Shown here: positions 8,006 through 15,582 of the stretch, piece by piece
Layout of the letters: each line of letters opens with the position of its first letter
How positions within the stretch are numbered: the first letter of the stretch is position 1
Assembly: GCA_002329155.1 (NCBI GenBank)
Contig: DCXY01000016.1
Location: 1 to 45,674, forward strand
Reading direction: 5' to 3'
Length of the DNA: 45,674 nucleotides
DNA from: Stenotrophomonas sp. UBA2124
GTDB taxonomy: Bacteria; Pseudomonadota; Gammaproteobacteria; Xanthomonadales; Xanthomonadaceae
Program-made: the position numbers and the translations under genes
Notes under the pieces: model-generated
Databases searched by the model: none
Told to the model about the DNA's origin: nothing
Seen by the model: the letters and a program-made list of their open reading frames with translations, nothing else

Positions 8006-8817
8006 GATGCGTACGCATGCTCCGCGTCGGGGAAGGTTCCGGCGCGTACGGCGTCGGCATAGGCCTTGACGGCACCGGCAACCGAGCCGCCTTCGACAAG
8101 GAAATCCTTGACGAACTTGGGCCGGCGGTGGCCACTGTCCAGGCCGAGGAAATCGTGCAGCACCAGCACCTGGCCATCGCACCCGGGGCCGGCACCGATG
8201 CCGATGGTCGGCACCTCGATGGCACCGGTGACACGCGCGGCCACGGGCGTGGGCACACATTCGAGCACCAGCAGGCTGGCGCCCGCTTCCACCACGGCCT
8301 TGGCATCGGCCAGCAGCTGGTCGGCGGCATCGCCACGGCCCTGCACGCGGTAACCGCCCAGGCGCAACACCGACTGTGGGGTCAGGCCCAGGTGCGAACA
8401 TACCGGAATCTCGCGCTCGACCAGGTAGCGGATGATGTCCAGCTTGAAGCCGGCACCTTCAATCTTGACCATCTCCGCGCCGGCCTGCAGCAACTGCAGC
8501 GAGGCCTCCAATGCGCGCTCGGGCGTTGCATCCGCGCCGAACGGCAGGTCGGCCACCAGCAGCGCGCGCTGCAGGACACGGGCCACCGCGCAGGTGTGGT
8601 AGGCGATGTCGGCCACGCTGACTGGCAGCGTCGAATCGTGGCCCTGCACCACCATACCCAGCGAATCGCCGATCAGGATCAGGTCAACGCCATTGGCGTC
8701 CAGGGTGCGGGCGAAACCGGCGTCGTAAGCGGTCAACATGACCAGCTTCTGGCCGTTGCGCTTGGCCTCGGCCAAGGCCGGAACCGTCCAGGGCTTGCTG
8801 TCTGCGTGGGTGCTCAT
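8002..8817 (-). CDS. panB: 3-methyl-2-oxobutanoate hydroxymethyltransferase
   Basis: PanB transfers a hydroxymethyl group from methylene-tetrahydrofolate to ketoisovalerate, the first committed pantothenate step. The 271-residue TIM-barrel protein shows LTAYDAGFA, the metal-binding region LIGDSLGMVVQGHDSTLPV and KIEGAG. The C-terminal FVKDFLVEG is also typical of the family. The gene lies 17 bases downstream of folK, an arrangement in which folate synthesis and the folate-using PanB step share a transcript. Its stop overlaps panC. Confidence 0.97.
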   Translation of the reverse strand: MSTHADSKPWTVPALAEAKRNGQKLVMLTAYDAGFARTLDANGVDLILIGDSLGMVVQGHDSTLPVSVADIAYHTCAVARVLQRALLVADLPFGADATPERALEASLQLLQAGAEMVKIEGAGFKLDIIRYLVEREIPVCSHLGLTPQSVLRLGGYRVQGRGDAADQLLADAKAVVEAGASLLVLECVPTPVAARVTGAIEVPTIGIGAGPGCDGQVLVLHDFLGLDSGHRRPKFVKDFLVEGGSVAGAVKAYADAVRAGTFPDAEHAYAS

Positions 8818-8834
8818 GTGGGGATAACGGGGAG

Positions 8835-9338
8835 TTATGAGCCGCCCATTATCCCCCCTATCGGCGCAATGTCGCAGGTTTTCATGACACCAAGGATGTC
8901 CCGCACTGTCCCGTGGCCGGGAATCAGGGCGTCCGGGGCCACATCGAACAGCGGCAACAGCGCGAAAGCCCGCTCATGCAGGTAGGGGTGCGGCACTTTC
9001 AACTGCGGCAGATCCACCACCTGCTCGCCGTAGAGCAGCAGGTCCAGATCCAGCGTGCGCGGCCCCCACTGCTGCCCGGCTTGCCGCACGCGCCCAAAGG
9101 CCTGCTCGGTGGCCAGCAACTGCTCCAGCAGTGCCGGCGCAGGCAACGCAGTTTCAAGCAGAGCGGCAGCATTGATGAAGTCAGGCTGGTCCTGCCTGCC
9201 CCAGGCCGGCGTGCGGTACAGCCGCGAGGCGGCCAGCAGCCGGGTCTGCGGCAGCTGCGCCAGCGCATCCAGCGCCGCGCGCAGCGTGGCCTGGGCATCG
9301 CCCAGGTTGGCACCAAGGCCAATGCAGGCGTTCACCAC
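8835..9338 (-). CDS. folK: 2-amino-4-hydroxy-6-hydroxymethyldihydropteridine pyrophosphokinase
   Basis: HPPK transfers pyrophosphate from ATP to 6-hydroxymethyl-dihydropterin in folate synthesis. Product length is 167 residues. The N-terminal IGLGANLGD and the HPPK signature GPRTLDLDLLLYGEQVV, with the two magnesium-binding Asp residues, are plain. Translation starts at a GTG; two GTG codons are adjacent (9338 and 9335), six bases after the pcnB stop. The next folate gene in this pathway, folP, is present at 31.7 kb. The order pcnB-folK-panB is conserved across gammaproteobacteria. Confidence 0.95.
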   Translation of the reverse strand: MVNACIGLGANLGDAQATLRAALDALAQLPQTRLLAASRLYRTPAWGRQDQPDFINAAALLETALPAPALLEQLLATEQAFGRVRQAGQQWGPRTLDLDLLLYGEQVVDLPQLKVPHPYLHERAFALLPLFDVAPDALIPGHGTVRDILGVMKTCDIAPIGGIMGGS

Positions 9339-9344
9339 CGCGGC

Positions 9345-10676
9345 TTACTCGCCTGCGGCAGCACTGCTGCGGCGACGCGGCCGGCGGCGGCGGCGCGGCG
9401 CGGCCGCATCGCCAGTGGCCTCCACGTGCAGCTCGTCCAGCGACGCCTCCAGCTCGCGCCCGTTCTGCAACTGAGCCTCGCGCCAGAACGCGATGTCGTC
9501 CTGGTGCCCGGCCGAGGCCGACTCACGCAGCACCAGGAAATCAAACGCGGCACGGAAGCGCGGGTGCGACAGCGTGCGGAACACCCGCTTGCGCTGGCGC
9601 GAGGTGAAGCGCGACTGCAGCAGCCAGATTTCCTGCATCGGCAGCGAGAACCGGCGCGGCAGCGCGATGGTGGTCAGCTGGTGCAGGGTCACCCGGTCGG
9701 CCGCACGGCGCTGCGCCTCTTCCGGCGCCAGGCCCTGCTTCTGCAGGCTGATCAGCGAGCGGCAGAACGCCGGCCACAGCAGCAGTGCGAACAGAAACGC
9801 CGGCGATACCGGCTCCTCATTGGCCACGCGCTCGTCGGTATTGCGCAGGCCTTCGATCAGCATGCGGCGCAGCGCGCCAGTGCGGTTGCTCTTGAGCGCG
9901 GCGGCACTCTCGGGGAACAGCACCTGCAGCAGGCCATAGCGTTCCAGCCCCTCGAAGCTGGCCACACCGTGGCCGGCCAGGAACATCTTGAGCACTTCCT
10001 CGAACAGGCGCGCCGGTGCCGCTTCGTTGAGCAGCCCGGCCAGCCGCGGGATCGGCTCGGCAGTCGGCCCATCGATGTCGAAGCCAAGCTTGGCCGCCAG
10101 GCGTATCGCGCGCAGCATGCGCACCGGGTCTTCGCGGTAACGCTGCTCGGGGTCGCCTATCAGGCGCATGCGCCGGGCCATCACATCCTCGAAGCCGCCC
10201 ACGTAGTCGCGCACCGAGAAATCCTCGATGGCGTAGTACAGGGCGTTGCAGGTGAAATCACGGCGGACGGCGTCGTCCTCGATGCTGCCGTACACGTTGT
10301 CGCGCACCAGCATGCCGTTTTCGACCTCACGGTCACCGCTGCCGTCATCGCTGTTGGCGCGGAAGGTGGCCACTTCGATGATCTCGCGGCCAAACACCAC
10401 GTGCGCCAAGCGGAAACGCCTGCCGATGAGCCGGCAATTGCGGAACAGCTGCTTGACCTGCTCGGGCGTGGCATCGGTGGCCACGTCGAAATCCTTGGGG
10501 CGCCCACCCACCAGCAGGTCGCGGACCGCACCGCCGACGAGGTAGGCACCAAAGCCGGCCTCGCGCAGTCGGTAAAGCACTCGCAGTGCGTTGGGACTAA
10601 CGTCCTTGCGCGAAATGCTGTGCTGGTCACGCGGGATGACGTGCAGGGTGAACGGCGTTGTAACTGGGGAATTGAT
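9345..10676 (-). CDS. pcnB: Poly(A) polymerase I, probable ATC start codon
   Basis: PAP I adds 3' poly(A) tails that speed RNA decay. The nucleotidyltransferase core is clear: GGAVRDLLVGGRPKDFDVAT with the catalytic DxD, then RRDFTCNALYYA, RYREDPVRMLRAIRL and an Arg-rich tail near the C-terminus (PRRRRRPRRR). A start at the first conventional codon, GTG at 10580, would remove the conserved leader HVIPRDQHSISRKDVSP, which is encoded just upstream in frame. Between that leader and the in-frame stop at 10716-10718 there is no ATG, GTG or TTG. The ATC at 10674-10676 has GGAAG seven bases upstream, giving a 443-residue protein; ATC at 10677-10679 and CTG at 10644-10646 are alternatives. E. coli pcnB starts at AUU. 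The exact codon is inference; the gene identity is secure. Confidence 0.9.
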   Translation of the reverse strand: MNSPVTTPFTLHVIPRDQHSISRKDVSPNALRVLYRLREAGFGAYLVGGAVRDLLVGGRPKDFDVATDATPEQVKQLFRNCRLIGRRFRLAHVVFGREIIEVATFRANSDDGSGDREVENGMLVRDNVYGSIEDDAVRRDFTCNALYYAIEDFSVRDYVGGFEDVMARRMRLIGDPEQRYREDPVRMLRAIRLAAKLGFDIDGPTAEPIPRLAGLLNEAAPARLFEEVLKMFLAGHGVASFEGLERYGLLQVLFPESAAALKSNRTGALRRMLIEGLRNTDERVANEEPVSPAFLFALLLWPAFCRSLISLQKQGLAPEEAQRRAADRVTLHQLTTIALPRRFSLPMQEIWLLQSRFTSRQRKRVFRTLSHPRFRAAFDFLVLRESASAGHQDDIAFWREAQLQNGRELEASLDELHVEATGDAAAPRRRRRPRRRSSAAAGE

Positions 10677-10704
10677 GATTGCGCTTCCAGTTGGGTTTAC
10701 GGGA

Positions 10705-10733
10705 TTGCCGAACGGCTACCAGATGCCTATACT
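10705..10733 (+). promoter_or_regulatory. Predicted sigma-70 promoter of tRNA-Glu
   Basis: TTGCCG (10705-10710) and TATACT (10728-10733) are separated by 17 bases. The GC-rich stretch GCGCGC following the -10 box is of the kind found in stringently controlled stable-RNA promoters. The tRNA begins 28 bases after the -10 element. The divergent pcnB leader starts about 30 bases away, so the two transcription units share this interval. Confidence 0.75.
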
Positions 10734-10760
10734 AGCGCGCTCGCCGGACGGCGACCAAAC

Positions 10761-10835
10761 GCTCCCTTCGTCTAGTGGTTAGGACGTGGCCCTCTCAAGG
10801 CTAAAACAGGGGTTCGAGTCCCCTAGGGAGCGCCA
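10761..10835 (+). tRNA. tRNA-Glu (anticodon CTC)
   Basis: The 75-base gene encodes its own CCA end. Acceptor arm GCTCCCT pairs with AGGGAGC; the anticodon arm is TGGCC-CTCTCAA-GGCTA, giving CTC; the T arm contains GGTTCGAGTCC. It reads GAG codons. A promoter lies upstream and an intrinsic terminator 25 bases downstream, so it forms a single-gene unit. Confidence 0.95.
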
Positions 10836-10859
10836 TCATCGTCCGCGAAACAGCAAAAG

Positions 10860-10881
10860 CCCCGCCTTGGCGGGGTTTTTT
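10860..10881 (+). terminator. Intrinsic terminator of tRNA-Glu
   Basis: Hairpin CCCCGCC-TT-GGCGGGG followed by six T residues, 25 bases after the tRNA. Confidence 0.9.
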
Positions 10882-10979
10882 GTTTTGCGGCCCTGCAGCC
10901 GCCAACTGCGAATGAAAATCCCCCGCGCCGCCTGCGCCGCAGTGCTCTAGAATTGGGGGGCTAACAGCCGGACCCTGCC

Positions 10980-11303
10980 ATGCCTTTTGTCGTTACCGAA
11001 AACTGCATCAAGTGCAAACACACCGATTGCGTTGAAGTCTGCCCCGTGGACTGCTTCCATGAAGGCCCCAACTTCCTGGTGATCGACCCGGACGAGTGCA
11101 TTGACTGCACCCTGTGCGAGCCGGAATGCCCGGTCAACGCCATCTACCCCGAGGACGACGTCCCCGCCGGCCAAGAGGTCTTTGTGGGCCTCAACGCCGA
11201 GCTGGCCAAGGAATGGCCGGTACTGACCGTGCGCAAGGACCCGCCGGCCGACGCCGCCGAATGGGACGGCAAGCCGGACAAGCTGAAACTGCTGGAACGC
11301 TGA
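10980..11303 (+). CDS. fdxA: 7Fe-8S ferredoxin (FdxA type)
   Basis: This 107-residue electron carrier resembles Azotobacter ferredoxin I, with one [3Fe-4S] and one [4Fe-4S] cluster. C9, C17 and C50 fit the 3Fe cluster, and C21, C40, C43 and C46 fit the 4Fe cluster (ENCIKC, DCVEVCPVDC and ECIDCTLCEPECP). C12 and C25 are further conserved cysteines. The C-terminal half (about 60-107) is the extended tail of this family. A possible -10 box TAGAAT lies at 10948-10953. The gene is monocistronic: the tRNA-Glu terminator precedes it and its own follows. Physiological partner is not evident; FdxA-type ferredoxins commonly serve as general low-potential carriers. Confidence 0.95.
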   Translation: MPFVVTENCIKCKHTDCVEVCPVDCFHEGPNFLVIDPDECIDCTLCEPECPVNAIYPEDDVPAGQEVFVGLNAELAKEWPVLTVRKDPPADAAEWDGKPDKLKLLER

Positions 11304-11331
11304 GCAACAGGCACAGCATCAGCAATGAAGA

Positions 11332-11359
11332 ACGGGCGCCAGTGGCGCCCGTTTTCGTT
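11332..11359 (+). terminator. Intrinsic terminator of fdxA
   Basis: Perfect hairpin ACGGGCGCC-AGT-GGCGCCCGT followed by TTTCGTTT. It lies in the 77-base gap between the convergent fdxA and bamC-like genes; the T-tract faces the plus strand. Confidence 0.88.
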
Positions 11360-11380
11360 TGCAGCCCGTACTGCCCCGCC

Positions 11381-11893
11381 TCAGCCGGCCAGCTTGGCCT
11401 TCAGTGCGGCGATCAGCTTGGTGGCCGCCGCATCGGTGGCCGGCATGCCGCGCGGGTCCACCGCCGAGATGTAGGCACCGGCCTCGGAGGCCACCACGCG
11501 CACCAGGAAATTGCTGCCTTCGTAACCGATGTCGTACGAGCCCAGCAGCTGCGCGCGGCTGGCGATGTTCACGCCTTCAATGGTGCCCAGCGCCTCCCCC
11601 ACCTTGTTGAACACCTCGTCACGGCTGCCGCTGACGGTGAAGCCGCTCTGCGAAGCGGCCACCGTGGCCTGCGAGGCCGGGGCCGGCTTGCTGCTGGTCG
11701 AGGCCAGCGCCGGAACACCCGTGGCACCGGAGGCGTTGGGCACGGTGAGGTCCGGCGGGACTTCCAGCGGGCGCATTTCAGGCGCCAGAGCATAGTCACC
11801 GCGCGTACCGCGGTGGCAGCCGGAAGCAGCAACAACGGTCACGACGCCCAGCACGGCCAGCGAAAGCACGCGAACGGTAGAGGATTGACGCAT
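11381..11893 (-). CDS. Short BamC/NlpB-like outer-membrane assembly lipoprotein
   Basis: A 170-residue lipoprotein with a signal peptide and lipobox ASGC (Cys at about 26). The mature N-terminus has the BamC hallmark LEVPPDLTVP, the segment that in E. coli BamC binds BamD. Residues 75-170 look like one helix-grip domain (FTVSGSRDEVFNKVGEAL), where E. coli BamC (344 residues) has two. Encoded directly after dapA, as nlpB is in E. coli. BamC is a non-essential part of the BAM complex that inserts outer-membrane proteins. The reading frame is open upstream, but ATG at 11893 before the signal peptide is the sensible start. The assignment rests on the N-terminal motif, context and lipoprotein nature. 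Confidence 0.8.
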   Translation of the reverse strand: MRQSSTVRVLSLAVLGVVTVVAASGCHRGTRGDYALAPEMRPLEVPPDLTVPNASGATGVPALASTSSKPAPASQATVAASQSGFTVSGSRDEVFNKVGEALGTIEGVNIASRAQLLGSYDIGYEGSNFLVRVVASEAGAYISAVDPRGMPATDAAATKLIAALKAKLAG

Positions 11894-11924
11894 GGGGTGG
11901 ATCTCCAGGTTCAGGCCACTGACA

Positions 11925-12830
11925 TCAGTGGCTGGAAAGTTCTTCCAGCGCGCCCACGTCGGCGGCCAGATGGTCGGCAGCCGCATGGTGCGGCGCCGAA
12001 AGCGGAAGCAGCGGCAGGCGCAACCCATGGCCGATGCCCAGACGCTGCAGCAGCGCCTTCACCGGAATGGGGTTGGACTCCACGCCACAGAAGTGGTGGT
12101 AGGGCTCCAGGCGTGCATCCCAGGCCTCGGCGGCCTCGCGCTCGCCCGCGCGGGCCAGGTCACACAGGGTGCGGTAGGCACCCGGCAGCACGTTGGACGC
12201 CACCGATATCAGGCCATCGGCACCGGCCAGCATCGAGCGCGCGGCGGTGCCGTCGTCGCCACTGAGCAGGGTGAAGCTGTCACTGCGCAGTTCAAGCAGC
12301 GCCTTGACCCGGCCGGTGTCGCCCACCGCCTCCTTGATCGCCACGATGTTGGGGTGGCGGGCAAGTTCGGCCACGGTCTCCGGCAGCATGTCGCAGCCGG
12401 TGCGGCCCGGCACGTTGTACAGCACCACCGGCAGGCCGCCCTGCTCGGCCACCGCCAGGTAGTGGGCTTTCAGGCCCTCCTGGGTGGGCCGCACGTAAGC
12501 GGGGGTGACCACCAGCGCATGGGTGGCACCGTTGGCCGCGGCGCGGCGGGTAAGCGCGATGGTCTTGGCGGTGCCGGACATGCCGGTACCGGCCAGCACC
12601 GGCACCCGGCCACCCACGGTGGTCACGGCGCTGCGCAGCAGGCTGTCGTATTCGTCATCGGACAGGGTGGCCGCCTCGCCGGTGGAGCCGGCGACAACCA
12701 CGCCCTGCACGCCGCCTTCAAGCTGCAGCGCCAGCAGGCGCTGCCAGGCATCGGTGTCTAGTGCGCCATCGTCCCTGAACGGGGTGGCCAGCGCGGTGAT
12801 GAGGCCGGTAATGGACAAAGCAATCGTCAC
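11925..12830 (-). CDS. dapA: 4-hydroxy-tetrahydrodipicolinate synthase
   Basis: DapA condenses pyruvate with aspartate semialdehyde, the first step of lysine/diaminopimelate synthesis. The TIM-barrel enzyme has the Schiff-base Lys K166 (IVAIKEAVGD), Y138 (VVLYNVPGRTG), R143, T49-T50 region GST and Y112 (TPAYVRP). The start GTG at 12830 gives 301 residues, close to the family norm; the frame stays open upstream, but the extra residues are unlike any DapA. A TTG at 12818 is a second possibility. It is followed by the bamC-like gene after 31 bases and is divergent from gcvR, the same order as in E. coli. Confidence 0.95.
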   Translation of the reverse strand: MTIALSITGLITALATPFRDDGALDTDAWQRLLALQLEGGVQGVVVAGSTGEAATLSDDEYDSLLRSAVTTVGGRVPVLAGTGMSGTAKTIALTRRAAANGATHALVVTPAYVRPTQEGLKAHYLAVAEQGGLPVVLYNVPGRTGCDMLPETVAELARHPNIVAIKEAVGDTGRVKALLELRSDSFTLLSGDDGTAARSMLAGADGLISVASNVLPGAYRTLCDLARAGEREAAEAWDARLEPYHHFCGVESNPIPVKALLQRLGIGHGLRLPLLPLSAPHHAAADHLAADVGALEELSSH

Positions 12831-12849
12831 TCTTGGTGGGGTATGGAAG

Positions 12850-12865
12850 CCCGCCAGTTGGCGGG
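12850..12865. promoter_or_regulatory. Small hairpin in the dapA/gcvR divergent region
   Basis: CCCGCCA-GT-TGGCGGG lies 20 bases before the dapA start codon, probably in its leader. No T-tract or known riboswitch shape accompanies it; function unknown. Confidence 0.4.
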
Positions 12866-12979
12866 TTCGGGGCCAAAAGCATGTTACTTGCCGGTCGAAA
12901 GCACGGGCAAGTATGCTGGGCACCAGCGAGCGGCCCGTCTGCGGCGCCGTTCAGACTCTACGAGCATTACGGAACCATC

Positions 12980-13540
12980 TTGACCGACACCACGCCGCGG
13001 CCGTTGCCGACCGAAAACCACCTCCTGATCAACGCCTATACGACGCATCCGGAGTCCCCCCTGCTGTCCGTCACCCGTCGTATCGCCGACAGCGGCTGCA
13101 ACCTGGTCGATGCCCGCCTGTCCACCGTGGGCCGTGATGTCTCGGTCACCACCCTGGCCACCGGCTCCTGGGATGCCGTGGCCAAGCTGGAAGCCATGCT
13201 CTCGCGCCTGGAGCGCGAGGAAGGCCTGAAGCTGGTGTGGTACCGCACCGCCGCCAAGCAGGCGCAGTCCAACCTGCTGCCCTACATCGTGGAAGTCATC
13301 GCCGCCGACAAGCCGGGCATCCTGTTCCAGCTGGCCGATTTCTTCGACCGCCAGGGCATCACCATCGAGAACCTGCAGAGCACCCGCTACCAGGCCATGC
13401 AGACCGGCGCGGAGATGTTCTCGGCGCAGATCACCATCGGTGTTCCCTCCAACATGCACATCGCCGCGCTGCGCGACGATTTCCTTGAATTCTGCGACCA
13501 CCTCAACCTGGACGCGATCATGGACCCCATGAAGTTCTGA
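12980..13540 (+). CDS. gcvR: GcvR-like ACT-domain regulator of the glycine cleavage system
   Basis: The 186-residue protein carries two ACT domains (about 15-85 and 97-180; the second begins YIVEVIAADKPGILFQLADFF). Such proteins, typified by E. coli GcvR, bind glycine and restrain the activator GcvA. The conserved start of the protein (LLINAYTTHPE) requires a start near 12980, where a TTG is preceded by GGA eight bases away; upstream in-frame codons give residues unlike the family. The position between divergent dapA and bcp matches the E. coli order dapA/gcvR-bcp, which supports the name. No gcvA is in this window. Confidence 0.88.
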   Translation: MTDTTPRPLPTENHLLINAYTTHPESPLLSVTRRIADSGCNLVDARLSTVGRDVSVTTLATGSWDAVAKLEAMLSRLEREEGLKLVWYRTAAKQAQSNLLPYIVEVIAADKPGILFQLADFFDRQGITIENLQSTRYQAMQTGAEMFSAQITIGVPSNMHIAALRDDFLEFCDHLNLDAIMDPMKF

Positions 13541-13619
13541 TGCATTCGCGCGGCCATCACGGGCGCGCGGCGTTTCATGTAATTGCAATCGAATTACCCC
13601 AGGCTCCGGAAAGGATCTG

Positions 13620-14099
13620 ATGAACATCGGCGATACCCTGGACCGCACCACCCTCGACCTGCCGCTGGCCCTGTCTGGCGGCGCCACCACCACCCTCGCC
13701 GAACAGGCTGGCCACTGGTTGGTGCTGTACTTCTACCCGAAGGACAGCACCCCCGGCTGCACCACCGAGGGACTGGACTTCAACGCCCTGCTGCCGAAGT
13801 TCAAGCGTGCCGGCGCCACCGTGTTCGGCGTCTCGCGCGATTCGGTCAAGTCGCACGACAACTTCTGTGCCAAGCAGGGTTTCAGCTTCCCGCTCATCAG
13901 CGACAGCGACGAGGCCTTATGCAACGCCTTCGACGTGATCAAGATGAAGAACATGTACGGCAAGCAGGTGCGCGGCATCGAGCGCAGCACCTTCCTGATC
14001 TCACCTGACGGCACGCTGGTGCAGCAATGGCGCAAGGTGAAGGTCGCCGGCCATGCCGAGGCCGTGCTTGAAGCACTGAAGGCCGCCAACAACACGTGA
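13620..14099 (+). CDS. bcp: Thioredoxin-dependent peroxiredoxin, Bcp/PrxQ type
   Basis: The 159-residue enzyme reduces hydrogen and organic peroxides. The peroxidatic Cys is C47 in STPGCTTE; there is no Cys five residues on, so this is not the alpha2-type PrxQ. C83 in NFCAKQGF is well placed to act as resolving Cys, corresponding to the C48/C84 pair described for the Xanthomonas campestris enzyme. FGVSRDS and the catalytic Arg (GIERSTFLI) are present. AAAGGA six bases upstream gives a strong ribosome binding site. It follows gcvR by 79 bases. Confidence 0.95.
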   Translation: MNIGDTLDRTTLDLPLALSGGATTTLAEQAGHWLVLYFYPKDSTPGCTTEGLDFNALLPKFKRAGATVFGVSRDSVKSHDNFCAKQGFSFPLISDSDEALCNAFDVIKMKNMYGKQVRGIERSTFLISPDGTLVQQWRKVKVAGHAEAVLEALKAANNT

Positions 14100-14181
14100 C
14101 CCCTATCGCGTCCCAACCCGCGTCATCGCCCTGCCCCGCAGGTGCGATGGCGTGACCCTGTCCCGCCACCAGGAATCGACG

Positions 14182-15582
14182 ATGACCCGAGGCAAGCGCA
14201 TCTACGTACTGGATACCAACGTGCTGATGCACGATCCAACCGCGCTGTTCAAATTCGAGGAACACGATGTCTACCTGCCGATGCAGGTGATCGAGGAGCT
14301 GGACAACGGCAAGAAAGGCACCACCGAAGCCAGCCGCAACGCACGTCAGGTCAGCCGCTTCCTCAACGAGCTGATCGAAGCCGCCGGCATCGGCAGCCTA
14401 GCCGAAGGCATTCCGCTGGCACGCCCTCAGGGCCTGCAGCTGCGCGGCGCACAGAGCGCTGGCCGGCTGTATTTCCAGACCAGCCACTTCGAGGCGGGCA
14501 AGAGCTTCGGCAAGGTCATCCCGGACAACGCCATCCTGGGCGCCATCCTGGCGCTGAAGGAGCAGTCGCCGGACGTGCCGGTGGTTTTCATCTCCAAGGA
14601 CATCAACCTGCGCATCAAGGCCGCCATCGCCGGCATCGATTCGGAGGATTACGAGAACGACCGCGCGCTGGACGATTTCAGCCTGCTCTACACCGGCGCA
14701 AACCAGCTGCCGGAAGACTTCTGGAAGAAGCACACCGACGACCTGCGCAGCTGGAGCGACAAGGGCCGCACCAGCTATGAAATCCGCGCCACCGAGGACG
14801 AGGACTGGCACCCGAACCAGTACGTGTACCTGCCGGGCGAGGACGAGGTGGAACTGCGCGTCACCAAGGTTGAAGGTGACGGCCGCGTCACCCTGAGCCT
14901 GGTCGATGACTTCCGCCACGGCTCACATTCGGTGTGGGGCATCACCGCGCGCAACCGCGAGCAGAACTTCGCGCTCAACGCGCTGATGGACCCGGAAATT
15001 GACTTCGTCACCCTGCTCGGCACCGCCGGCACCGGCAAGACCCTGCTGGCGCTCGCCGCCGGCCTGGCGCAGACCATGGACACCCAACGCTACCGCGAGA
15101 TCATCATGACCCGCGCAACGGTGAGCGTGGGCGAGGACATCGGCTTCCTGCCCGGCACCGAGGAAGAAAAGATGACGCCGTGGATGGGCGCATTGACCGA
15201 CAACTTGGAAGTGCTCACCCACAACCAGGAAGGCGGCGCCTGGGGCCGCGCGGCCACCAACGACCTGCTGGCCAGCCGCATCAAGATCCGCTCGCTCAAC
15301 TTCATGCGTGGCCGCACCTTTCTGTCGCGTTATCTGATCCTGGATGAGGCGCAGAACCTCACCCCCAAACAGATGAAGACCCTGATTACCCGCGCCGGCC
15401 CCGGCACCAAGATTGTCTGCCTGGGCAACGTGGAGCAGATCGACACGCCGTACCTGACCGAAACCACATCCGGCCTTACCTACGCAGTGGACCGTTTCAA
15501 GAATTGGCCGCACAGTGCACACATCACCCTGCGCCGGGGCGAGCGTTCGCGTCTGGCCGATTACGCCTCGGAGGTTCTGTGA
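14182..15582 (+). CDS. PIN-domain/PhoH-like ATPase fusion (PhoH2 family)
   Basis: A 466-residue two-domain protein. Residues 5-150 form a PIN nuclease domain (VLDTNVLMHDP with D11, then EELD at 38-41 and SKDINLRIKA). Residues 250-466 form a PhoH ATPase domain with Walker A GTAGTGKT (280-287) and Walker B LILDEAQN (385-392). PhoH2 proteins have been described as RNA unwinding and cleaving enzymes, in mycobacteria tied to toxin-antitoxin loci; no antitoxin-like gene adjoins here. The ATG at 14182 with AGGA upstream is preferred over GTG at 14152. Its stop overlaps the GTG start of the following lipoprotein gene. This differs from the YbeZ-type PhoH, which lacks the PIN domain. Confidence 0.93.
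   Translation: MTRGKRIYVLDTNVLMHDPTALFKFEEHDVYLPMQVIEELDNGKKGTTEASRNARQVSRFLNELIEAAGIGSLAEGIPLARPQGLQLRGAQSAGRLYFQTSHFEAGKSFGKVIPDNAILGAILALKEQSPDVPVVFISKDINLRIKAAIAGIDSEDYENDRALDDFSLLYTGANQLPEDFWKKHTDDLRSWSDKGRTSYEIRATEDEDWHPNQYVYLPGEDEVELRVTKVEGDGRVTLSLVDDFRHGSHSVWGITARNREQNFALNALMDPEIDFVTLLGTAGTGKTLLALAAGLAQTMDTQRYREIIMTRATVSVGEDIGFLPGTEEEKMTPWMGALTDNLEVLTHNQEGGAWGRAATNDLLASRIKIRSLNFMRGRTFLSRYLILDEAQNLTPKQMKTLITRAGPGTKIVCLGNVEQIDTPYLTETTSGLTYAVDRFKNWPHSAHITLRRGERSRLADYASEVL

Noticed and set aside
9345..10580. pcnB starting at the GTG at 10580
   Set aside because: This would remove the conserved IPRDQHSISRKDVSPNAL leader of the family, encoded in frame upstream.
11925..12923. dapA extended to the first in-frame Met at 12923
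   Set aside because: The extra 31 residues are unlike any DapA; GTG at 12830 gives the usual length and N-terminus.
14182..15582. PIN-PhoH gene as the toxin of a toxin-antitoxin pair
   Set aside because: No small antitoxin-like gene precedes or overlaps it; bcp is upstream and a lipoprotein gene downstream.
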